In this document: positions 1 through 5,683 of the stretch, piece by piece
Layout of the letters: every line of letters begins with the position of its first letter
Position numbering within the stretch: the stretch's first letter is position 1
From: Pseudomonadota bacterium
GTDB taxonomy: Bacteria > Pseudomonadota > Gammaproteobacteria > Xanthomonadales > Xanthomonadaceae
Assembly: GCA_023423235.1 (NCBI GenBank)
Contig: JAFAFY010000027.1
Location: 1-7,117 of the forward strand
Direction of reading: 5' to 3'
Length of the DNA stretch: 7,117 bases
Position numbers and translations under genes: made by a program
The notes under the pieces: model-generated
Databases searched by the model: none
What the model saw: the letters and a program-made list of their open reading frames with translations, nothing else
What the model was told of the DNA's origin: nothing

Positions 1-1117
1 CGCCTGGATCGAGGCACGCTCGGTGCTGCCCGAATCCCCGCTCTACGACCTGGACGGCAAGCAGGGCAGCACCCGCGCGATGAACCGGCTGGTCGCCGCA
101 CTGGACCTGCAGCGCATCCCGCAGACCCAGGTGACCCGGTTCGGGCTGGTGGTGCGGCGCGCCGATCTGCGCAGCTTCCCGACCCACCTGCGTGTGTTCA
201 GCACACCGGGCGATACCGACATCGACCGCTTCCAGGAGGACGCGCTGTTCCCCGGCACGCCGGTCGCGGTGGTCCACGAAAGCCGCGACGGACGCTGGCT
301 GTTCGTCGTCAGCCCACGCTATTCGGCCTGGATCGAACGCGACAAGGTGGCGATCGGCGAACGTGACGCGGTGCTGGAGTACACCCGCCGCGCGCCCTAC
401 CTGGTGGTGACCGGCGCCACCGCGCGCACGGTGTTCACGCCTGAAGCGCCCGCGGTCTCCGACGTGCAGCTGGAGATGGGCACGCGTCTGCCGCTGGCCA
501 CCACGGTGCCGCTGGCCGAGCCCCTGCATGGCCAGGTGCCCTACTTCGGCCACGTGATCGAACTGCCGGTACGCGCAGAGGACGGCAGCCTGTCGTTCGC
601 CGCGGCGATGGTGCCGCGCTCGCAGGGCGCAGCCACCGCCTACCTGCCCTACACCCGGGCCAACCTGATCGAGCAGGCGTTCAAGTTCCTCGGCGAGCGC
701 TACGGCTGGGGCCATTCGTACAACGCGCGCGACTGCAGCGGCTTCGTGTCCGAGGTCTACCGCAGCCTGGGCGTGCTGCTGCCGCGTAACACCAGCGCCC
801 AGGCGGTCAGTCCGGCGCTCAACCGCATCGCGATCGAACCGGGCACCAGCCACGCCGAGCGCCTGCGCCTGCTGCGCGACACCGAGGTCGGCGACCTGAT
901 CTACATCCCCGGCCACGTGATGATGATCATCGGCCACGTCGACGGCGAACCCTATGTCATCCACGACACCTCGGGCATGAGCCTGCTGGGCGAGGACGGC
1001 CAGCTGCATCGCCTCGCGCTCAACGGCGTGGTGGTCAGCCCGCTGCTGCCGATGCGCAGCAACGCCGAGACCCCGACCATCGACCGCATCACCAACATCC
1101 AGCGCGTGCGTCCCTGA
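1..1117 (+). CDS. SH3-domain NlpC/P60 family peptidase (5' partial)
   Basis: This is the C-terminal part of a cell-wall cysteine peptidase. The reading frame is open from base 2, so the true start lies left of the window; the GTG at 23 is only an internal valine. In order one sees an SH3b1-like domain (about nt 155-360, ending SAWIERDKV), a second SH3-like segment (about nt 410-650), and an NlpC/P60 domain from about nt 655. The catalytic triad is visible: Cys in DCSGF (nt 734-736), His in GHVMMIIG (nt 914-916) and a third polar residue, His in VIHDTSG (nt 962-964). The family cleaves gamma-D-Glu-meso-diaminopimelate bonds in murein peptides, normally outside the cytoplasm. The signal peptide cannot be seen here. 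The dipeptide epimerase starts 43 bases downstream on the same strand, which supports a role in releasing L-Ala-D-Glu from murein peptides. The domain call is firm; the exact bond cut is inferred. Confidence 0.93.
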   Translation, partial: AWIEARSVLPESPLYDLDGKQGSTRAMNRLVAALDLQRIPQTQVTRFGLVVRRADLRSFPTHLRVFSTPGDTDIDRFQEDALFPGTPVAVVHESRDGRWLFVVSPRYSAWIERDKVAIGERDAVLEYTRRAPYLVVTGATARTVFTPEAPAVSDVQLEMGTRLPLATTVPLAEPLHGQVPYFGHVIELPVRAEDGSLSFAAAMVPRSQGAATAYLPYTRANLIEQAFKFLGERYGWGHSYNARDCSGFVSEVYRSLGVLLPRNTSAQAVSPALNRIAIEPGTSHAERLRLLRDTEVGDLIYIPGHVMMIIGHVDGEPYVIHDTSGMSLLGEDGQLHRLALNGVVVSPLLPMRSNAETPTIDRITNIQRVRP

Positions 1118-1147
1118 CCGGCATGCCCGGCCGCCGCATTCGCCACC

Positions 1148-1154
1148 AAGGAAG
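1148..1154 (+). promoter_or_regulatory. Ribosome binding site of the dipeptide epimerase gene
   Basis: AAGGAAG lies 6 bases before the ATG at 1161. It is the clearest Shine-Dalgarno sequence in the window and fixes the epimerase start. Confidence 0.75.
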
Positions 1155-1160
1155 CCCTGC

Positions 1161-2255
1161 ATGAAGATCACGCGGATTGAACTCGGCATGCTGCGCGTGC
1201 CGCTCAAGACCCCGTTCAAGACCGCCCTGCGCACCGTCAACAGCGTCGAGGACGTGGTGGTGCGCATCCATACCGACACCGGCCATATCGGCCATGGCGA
1301 GGCCGCGGCCACCGCGGTCATCACCGGCGACACCCACGGCTCGATCATCGCCGCGATCCGCGATGTCATCGGTCCGCGTCTGATCGGCGAGGACATCGCC
1401 GACCTCAACCGCATCACCCGGCTGATCCGCACGGCGCTCGAGCGCAACACCAGCGCCAAGGCGGCGGTGGAGATCGCGGTCTACGACCTGTTCGGCCAGC
1501 GCTACGACGCGCCGCTCTACCGCATCCTCGGCGGCGGCGACCCGGTGGTGTCGACCGACATCACCATCAGCGTGGACTACATCGACAAGATGGTCGCCGA
1601 TGCGCTGTCGGCGGTGGAGCGCGGTTTCGGCGCGCTGAAGATCAAGGTCGGCAAGGACATGGGCGTGGACCTGGAGCGGATCAAGGCCGTGCACGCGGCG
1701 GTCGAGGGCCGCGCCCTGCTGCGCCTCGACGCCAACCAGGGCTGGACCCCGAAGCAGGCCGTGCACGCGATGCAGTTGCTGGAAGACGCCGGCGTGCATC
1801 CCGAACTGCTGGAACAGCCGGTCAAGGCCCAGGACCTGGCGGGGCTGAAGTTCGTCACCGACCGGGTGCATGCACCGGTGATGGCCGACGAGAGCGTGTT
1901 CGGGCCGGCCGAGGTCATCGAGCTGATCCGCATGCGCGCGGCCGACATCATCAACATCAAGCTGATGAAGACCGGCGGCATCTCCGATGCGATCCGCACC
2001 GCCGACATCGCCGCGGTGCACGGTGTGGAGTGCATGATCGGCTGCATGATCGAGACCAGCATCAGCGTCGCCGCGGCCGTGCACGTGGCCGTGGCCAAGT
2101 CCGACATCATCACCCGCGTCGACCTCGACGGGCCGTCACTGTGCAGCCACGACCCGGTGGAGGGTGGCGTGTCGTTCAACGAGTCGGAGATCTCGGTACC
2201 CGACGCGCCGGGGCTGGGCATCCGCGCCGTGCACGGCTTCGAGCCGCTGGTGTGA
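1161..2255 (+). CDS. L-Ala-D/L-Glu dipeptide epimerase (enolase superfamily)
   Basis: This 364-residue cytoplasmic enzyme belongs to the muconate-lactonizing-enzyme subgroup of the enolase superfamily, the family of E. coli YcjG and B. subtilis YkfB. It interconverts L-Ala-D-Glu and L-Ala-L-Glu so that murein peptides can be used as a source of amino acids. The capping domain (residues 1 to about 125) includes the TPFKTALRT loop typical of Ala-Glu epimerases. The barrel has the acid/base lysines K160 and K162 (KIK). Its Mg ligands are D190 (RLDANQGW), E218 (LEQP) and D243 (MADES), and K267 (NIKLMKTGG) is the second base. The DLD motif at 321-323 matches the DxD that binds the dipeptide ammonium group and separates Ala-Glu epimerases from other dipeptide epimerases. 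CMIGCMIETS (291-300) is also typical. Length is normal. The start is set by a good ribosome binding site. It sits between an NlpC/P60 peptidase and an RpiR regulator, probably in one transcript. Confidence 0.95.
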   Translation: MKITRIELGMLRVPLKTPFKTALRTVNSVEDVVVRIHTDTGHIGHGEAAATAVITGDTHGSIIAAIRDVIGPRLIGEDIADLNRITRLIRTALERNTSAKAAVEIAVYDLFGQRYDAPLYRILGGGDPVVSTDITISVDYIDKMVADALSAVERGFGALKIKVGKDMGVDLERIKAVHAAVEGRALLRLDANQGWTPKQAVHAMQLLEDAGVHPELLEQPVKAQDLAGLKFVTDRVHAPVMADESVFGPAEVIELIRMRAADIINIKLMKTGGISDAIRTADIAAVHGVECMIGCMIETSISVAAAVHVAVAKSDIITRVDLDGPSLCSHDPVEGGVSFNESEISVPDAPGLGIRAVHGFEPLV

Positions 2256-2310
2256 CCGGCCTGGCTGGCGTGCGGGCACATGGCTGCGCGCCGGCAGGCG
2301 GGGCGGACCG

Positions 2311-3159
2311 ATGCCGCCGCTGCTGAAGGTCCGCGCCGAGCGCGACCGGATGTCGGCGATCGAGCGCAGGATCGCGGATTTCGTGCTGGAAAACGCCCAC
2401 CTGCTGCGCGATTACTCGTCCCAACAACTGGCCGATGCGCTGGGCATCAGCCAGTCGAGCGTGGTCAAGTTCAGCCAGAAACTCGGCTTCAAGGGCTATC
2501 CGGACCTGAAGTATTCGGTCGGCGAGGCGGTCGCGCGCAATGGCGAGGGCCTGCACCCGGCGCTGGCCCCGGAAGCCTCCGACCCGGCCGATGGCGCCGT
2601 GCCCGCGCTGGAGCTCTGGCAGGGCAAGTCGCGCGCCGAAGAGGAAACCCGGCTGATCAACACGCCGGAGATGCTCGATGCGATCGCCGCCGGGCTGGGG
2701 CGCGCGTCGCGCATCGTCATCGTCGGCCTGGGCGAGGACAACGTCGCCGCGCGCGCCTTCGCCGTGCGCCTGTCGCTGCTGGGCCTGTCGGCGGCGCACC
2801 ACCCCGACCCGTCGCTGGCCTCGGCGCATGTCGCCGCCGGCGGGCGCCACGACGTGTTGGTGCTGTTCTCCGAATTCGGCCAGCAACCCTCGCTGCTGCA
2901 GCTGGCGCGGCTGTGCCACGAACGCGAGGGCAAGGTCGTCTCGGCGACCCGCCACACCGCCAACCCGCTGCGCACGCTGGCGGACTGGCCGCTGCTGGTC
3001 TCGGCCCACCACGAACTGCCGCACGTGGAGATGGTGCTCTACCAGTCCGCCCTCCAGCACCTGCTCGACACGCTGTTCCTGGAACTCTGCGCCGCGCCCG
3101 CGCGCCATGCCCAGCTGGCCGACAACCGCGCCCGCATCCACCACCTGCACGACGCCTGA
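2311..3159 (+). CDS. RpiR/MurR family transcriptional regulator (HTH + SIS)
   Basis: This 282-residue regulator has an N-terminal RpiR-type helix-turn-helix (about residues 5-78) and a SIS domain (about 128-255). The HTH shows the family pattern IERRIADFVLEN, then the YSSQQLADALGISQSSV helices and FSQKLGFKGYPDLK. The frame is open further upstream, but ATG 2311 is the first standard start after the epimerase stop and gives the usual short N-terminus (PLLKVRAERDRMS). ATG 2350 is a shorter alternative, and neither has a strong ribosome binding site. RpiR proteins usually sense phosphosugars through SIS serines; MurR senses MurNAc-6-phosphate. Here the first loop reads GLGEDN (139-144), with no serine where GxGxS is expected, and the second reads FSEFG (186-190), with only one serine. 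The effector may therefore not be a phosphosugar. It lies 55 bases after the epimerase gene, so control of the murein-peptide genes is a reasonable inference. Confidence 0.9.
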   Translation: MPPLLKVRAERDRMSAIERRIADFVLENAHLLRDYSSQQLADALGISQSSVVKFSQKLGFKGYPDLKYSVGEAVARNGEGLHPALAPEASDPADGAVPALELWQGKSRAEEETRLINTPEMLDAIAAGLGRASRIVIVGLGEDNVAARAFAVRLSLLGLSAAHHPDPSLASAHVAAGGRHDVLVLFSEFGQQPSLLQLARLCHEREGKVVSATRHTANPLRTLADWPLLVSAHHELPHVEMVLYQSALQHLLDTLFLELCAAPARHAQLADNRARIHHLHDA

Positions 3160-3206
3160 GGCCGCCGATGTCCCCAACACCCACCGCGACGGCATTGCCG
3201 CCACAC

Positions 3207-3230
3207 CAACCTGCCCGCGTATGCAGGTTG
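3207..3230. promoter_or_regulatory. Perfect 8-bp inverted repeat, candidate operator or RNA hairpin
   Basis: CAACCTGC (3207-3214) is followed, after 8 bases, by its exact reverse complement GCAGGTTG (3223-3230). It sits in the 103-base gap between the RpiR regulator and the GNAT gene. No T-run follows, so it is not a standard intrinsic terminator. It overlaps a direct repeat of CGTATGCA (3218-3225 and 3231-3238). It could be a binding site for the adjacent regulator or a hairpin that shapes expression of the downstream genes. The structure is seen directly; its function is inferred. Confidence 0.4.
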
Positions 3231-3238
3231 CGTATGCA
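3218..3238. repeat. Short direct repeat CGTATGCA, 13-bp spacing
   Basis: Two exact copies of CGTATGCA start at 3218 and 3231, separated by GGTTG. The local sequence is less GC-rich than its surroundings. The second copy runs into the palindrome ATGCAT. This may be part of a control region in front of the GNAT gene, but an 8-base repeat could also arise by chance. Confidence 0.35.
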
Positions 3239-3251
3239 TCGCCCGACCAAC

Positions 3252-3255
3252 GGAG
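3252..3255 (+). promoter_or_regulatory. Ribosome binding site supporting the TTG start of the GNAT gene
   Basis: GGAG lies 7 bases before TTG 3263. The in-frame ATG at 3221 has no such sequence upstream and would put the inverted-repeat region inside the coding sequence, so the TTG start is preferred. Confidence 0.5.
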
Positions 3256-3262
3256 CTTGGGC

Positions 3263-3778
3263 TTGACCACCACCGTACCAGCCACGACCACGCTGCACAC
3301 CCGCCTCGCCGGCTCCGGCGACGAGGCGCACCTGCTGGACATGATCCGCGCCTTCTATGCCGAGGACCGCATCCGCTTCGACCCGCTGCGCGTGGGCGGC
3401 GCGCTGCGCGCATTGCTGTCGGACCCGGCCTGCGGCGCGATCCTGCTGCTCGGCGATGGCGCAGGCGACGATGCGGCCGGCTACCTCGCCCTGACCCGCG
3501 GCTTCAGCCTGGAACAGGGCGGCCACTTCGCCCTGCTCGACGAGCTCTACCTCGGCCCGGCGGCGCGTGGACGCGGCTGGGGCGCACAGGCGCTGGAAGC
3601 GGCGATCGCGCTGGCGCGCAGCTGGCAGGTCGCGACCCTGCGGCTCGAGGTCCACCACCACAATCCGCGCGCGAAGGCGCTGTACCAGCGGCTCGACTTT
3701 GCCGACGACCACCGCGACCTGCTCACGCTCGACCTGCGCGCGTCCGACCTGACCGCCCCCACCCGGGACGCGCGCTGA
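3263..3778 (+). CDS. GNAT family N-acetyltransferase
   Basis: This 171-residue protein has a single GNAT domain that transfers an acetyl group from acetyl-CoA, usually to an amine. The start of the fold is at about residue 10 (LHTRLAGSGDEAHLLDMIRAF). Motif A is clear: the strand LLDELYLGPAAR leads into the acetyl-CoA pyrophosphate loop RGRGWG (102-107, the R-x-x-G-x-G pattern). The late strand TLRLEVHHHNPRAKALYQRLDF (about 126-146) is the usual motif B region with the N-x-x-A-x-x-L-Y signature. The acceptor cannot be named from sequence. The TTG start has a GGAG ribosome binding site; ATG 3221 is a longer alternative that lacks one and would add 14 residues with no fold role. It lies between an RpiR regulator and a transporter on the same strand, so acetylation of an amino acid or small peptide is possible but unproven. 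Confidence 0.85.
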   Translation: MTTTVPATTTLHTRLAGSGDEAHLLDMIRAFYAEDRIRFDPLRVGGALRALLSDPACGAILLLGDGAGDDAAGYLALTRGFSLEQGGHFALLDELYLGPAARGRGWGAQALEAAIALARSWQVATLRLEVHHHNPRAKALYQRLDFADDHRDLLTLDLRASDLTAPTRDAR

Positions 3779-3884
3779 TGCCGCCTGTGTCTCCGAACCC
3801 GTTCCCGAATCCGCGCGCACGGCCCGGTATCGCTGCCGCTGCATGGCATGCTCGCGCCACCCGCCTTCTGCTCGCAGCGCACCG

Positions 3885-5174
3885 ATGACCGCCACCGCCC
3901 CGCCCCGCCGATTCCGACTGTCGATGCCCGTGCGCGTGCTGCTGGCGCTGTTGCTCGGCGCCATCGCCGGGCTGTCGCTGGCGGCGTGGGATGCGTCGGC
4001 GGCCGAGCGCGTGGCCGGTTTCGTGCAACCCATCGGCCGGCTCTGGCTCAACGCCCTGCAGATGACGGTGGTGCCGCTGGTCGCGGCGCTGGTGGTGGTC
4101 GGGATCAACGCCGCGGCCGACGCCGCGGCATCGGGACGTACCGCGCGCATCGCGATGCTGGTGTTCCTGACCCTGCTGCTGCTCAGCGGCAGTTTCGCCG
4201 CAGTCAGCGCGCCCGCGCTGCTGTCGCTGCTGCCGCGTGATGAACTGCAGGTGGCAGCGTTCCGCGCCGCGATCCAGGCGCCCGAGGTGCTGCCGCAGGC
4301 GCCCGGTTTCGGCCTGTGGATCACCAGCGTGATCCCCAGCAACGTGCTGGCCGCGGCCGCCGCCAGCGCAATGCTTCCGCTGGTGGTGTTCTCGATGTTC
4401 TTCGGCTTCGCCCTGACCCGGCTGGAACCCGAACGCCGCGAGCGCATGCTCGAACTGGTGCGCACGCTCGGCGACACCATGATCGTGATCGTGCGCTGGG
4501 TGCTGTGGGTCGCGCCGCTGGGCGTGTTCGCGCTGGTGCTGGCGGTCTGCGCCCATGTCGGCCTTGGGGTGCTGACCGCGCTGGGCTACTACATCGCGCT
4601 GCAGTGCGTGCTCTACATCGCCATCACGCTGTTGCTGTACGTGGTGGCCGTCGTCGTGGCCGGCGAGCGGCTTGGCCGTTTCGCCGCGGCGCTGGTGCCG
4701 GTGCAGGCGATCGCCGCCAGCACCCAGTCCTCGCTGGCCTCGCTGCCGGTGATGGTCGACAGCGCGCGCCAGCGCCTCGGCTATCCGCTGGCGGTGACCT
4801 CGCTGGTGCTGCCGATGGCGGTGTCGCTGTTCCGCATCGCCAGCCCGGTGCAGTACCTGAGCGTGGTGGTGTTCATCGCCTGGATGTACGGCGTGCACCT
4901 GGGTCCGGCGCAGCTGGCGGTGGCCGTGGGGCTGAGCGCGGTGATCAGCATGGGCTCGGTCGGCCTGCCCGGCCAGGTCAGCTTCATGACCAACAACCTG
5001 CCGGTGACCCAGGCGATGGGCCTGCCGGTGGAACCGCTGGGCGTGCTGCTGGCGGTCGATACCATTCCCGACATCTTCGCGACCGTGGCCAACACCAGCG
5101 CCGATGTCACCGCCACCGGTGTCGTCGCGCGGCATTCCGGCGCCTTGCCTGACCCGACCTCCCCGGCCGATTGA
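3885..5174 (+). CDS. Divergent dicarboxylate/amino acid:cation symporter (DAACS family)
   Basis: This 429-residue inner-membrane transporter has the GltP/GltPh fold. Hydrophobic segments run from residue 15 onward. Family landmarks are QMTVVPLVAALVV (59-71), the HP1 loop STQSSLASLP (279-288), TM7 SLVLPMAVSLFRIASP (306-321), HP2 GSVGLPGQVSF (357-367) and TM8 VDTIPDIFATVANTSAD (391-407). The fold is conserved but key residues are not. The NMDGT sodium-site motif is FRIAS (316-320). The TM8 arginine that holds the glutamate/aspartate side-chain carboxylate is A399, while D392, D396, T400, N403 and D407 remain. A neutral or peptide-like substrate and altered ion coupling are therefore more likely than classical Na-glutamate symport (inference). 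ATG 3885 is preferred over ATG 3843 because residue 15 of the longer form already begins a normal N-terminus and because its ATGA overlaps the stop of a small upstream frame. No strong ribosome binding site is seen at either. The ArsC-like gene begins 2 bases after its stop. Confidence 0.88.
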   Translation: MTATAPPRRFRLSMPVRVLLALLLGAIAGLSLAAWDASAAERVAGFVQPIGRLWLNALQMTVVPLVAALVVVGINAAADAAASGRTARIAMLVFLTLLLLSGSFAAVSAPALLSLLPRDELQVAAFRAAIQAPEVLPQAPGFGLWITSVIPSNVLAAAAASAMLPLVVFSMFFGFALTRLEPERRERMLELVRTLGDTMIVIVRWVLWVAPLGVFALVLAVCAHVGLGVLTALGYYIALQCVLYIAITLLLYVVAVVVAGERLGRFAAALVPVQAIAASTQSSLASLPVMVDSARQRLGYPLAVTSLVLPMAVSLFRIASPVQYLSVVVFIAWMYGVHLGPAQLAVAVGLSAVISMGSVGLPGQVSFMTNNLPVTQAMGLPVEPLGVLLAVDTIPDIFATVANTSADVTATGVVARHSGALPDPTSPAD

Positions 5175-5176
5175 CC

Positions 5177-5533
5177 ATGACCGACGCGTTCGTCCTCTAC
5201 CACAACCCGCGCTGCTCGAAATCGCGCGCCGCCCTCGACCTGCTGCAGGGTCGCGGCATCGCGCCGCGGATCGTGCGCTATCTCGACGACCCGCCCGATG
5301 CCGCCGCGCTGCAGACGCTGCTGCGCCAGCTCGGCATCGCGCCGCGCGCCCTGCTGCGCACCGGCGAGGACGACTACCGCACGCTCGGGCTGGACGATCC
5401 TGCGAAGGACGATGCCGCGATCATCGCCGCGATGGCCGCGCACCCGAAACTCATCGAGCGACCGATCCTGGTCCACGGCGATCGCGCCGTCATCGGCCGG
5501 CCGACCGAACGGCTGCTGGAACTGTTCGACTGA
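5177..5533 (+). CDS. arsC: ArsC/YfgD-family arsenate reductase-like protein
   Basis: This 118-residue thioredoxin-fold protein belongs to the glutaredoxin-dependent ArsC family. The active-site loop LYHNPRCSKS gives H9 and catalytic C13. R61 (ALLRTG), R95 (IERP) and R108 (GRPTE) match the three arginines that bind arsenate in plasmid R773 ArsC, and the spacing is the same throughout. Arsenate reduction with glutathione/glutaredoxin is thus chemically possible. No arsR, arsB or acr3 gene is nearby, so it could equally be a YfgD-like housekeeping member with another role. The length is that of the shorter chromosomal YfgD-like forms rather than plasmid ArsC (about 140 residues). ATG 5177 follows the transporter stop (TGA 5172-5174) by 2 bases, indicating translational coupling. 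TTG 5171, overlapping that stop, is an alternative start adding two residues. Confidence 0.9.
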   Translation: MTDAFVLYHNPRCSKSRAALDLLQGRGIAPRIVRYLDDPPDAAALQTLLRQLGIAPRALLRTGEDDYRTLGLDDPAKDDAAIIAAMAAHPKLIERPILVHGDRAVIGRPTERLLELFD

Positions 5534-5647
5534 AACGGCACGCCGGCGCTGGCGCCCGCGCCCGCGCTGCGATCTCCGGACCGGGCACGCGCGATGCGGC
5601 GGCAACACCACGGACACCAGCGGCAACCCGACGACCGCGACATCCGC

Positions 5648-5676
5648 GTCGCGCGCGTCACCAAGCGGCGCGCGAC
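5648..5676. terminator. GC-rich hairpin between convergent genes, candidate bidirectional terminator
   Basis: GTCGCGCGC (5648-5656) and GCGCGCGAC (5668-5676) form a perfect 9-bp inverted repeat with an 11-base loop. It sits 7 bases past the stop of the minus-strand glutamate-synthase-like gene and about 115 bases past the ArsC stop. No T-run follows on either strand, so it is not a textbook intrinsic terminator. It may stabilise 3' ends or aid termination. The rest of the 150-base spacer shows nothing I can name. Confidence 0.45.
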
Positions 5677-5683
5677 ACCCGCC

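Noticed and set aside
1120..1127. Palindrome GGCATGCC just after the peptidase stop
   Set aside because: Eight-base palindromes of G and C are frequent here; there is no loop or T-run for a terminator and no second copy.
1089..2084. A 331-codon minus-strand open frame opposite the epimerase gene
   Set aside because: The epimerase has a full set of catalytic motifs and a ribosome binding site on the plus strand; the antisense product shows no recognisable domain.
2164..2310. Longer N-terminus of the RpiR regulator starting inside the epimerase gene
   Set aside because: It would overlap the epimerase by about 90 bases and add an Arg/Ser-rich extension unlike the family; ATG 2311 gives a normal N-terminus.
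3195..3238. Possible sigma-70 promoter (TTGCCG with TATGCA) before the GNAT gene
   Set aside because: The -10 match is only about three of six bases and the spacing is poor (19 bases to the nearer copy), so I do not call a promoter.
2717..4480. A very long open frame (587 codons) on the minus strand across the regulator, GNAT and transporter genes
   Set aside because: It lies antisense to three well-supported genes, is rich in Arg/Gly/Ala/Ser with no domain, and is explained by GC-biased third codon positions.
3723..5135. A 470-codon minus-strand open frame with a His/Gln/Arg/Asp-rich translation
   Set aside because: It is the reverse-strand shadow of the transporter gene; the repetitive polar composition is what antisense of a Leu/Val/Ala-rich membrane protein gives.
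5534..5683. A possible small gene in the convergent spacer
   Set aside because: No frame has a supported start or recognisable product; frames open here are extensions of shadow frames over ArsC or antisense to the glutamate-synthase-like gene.
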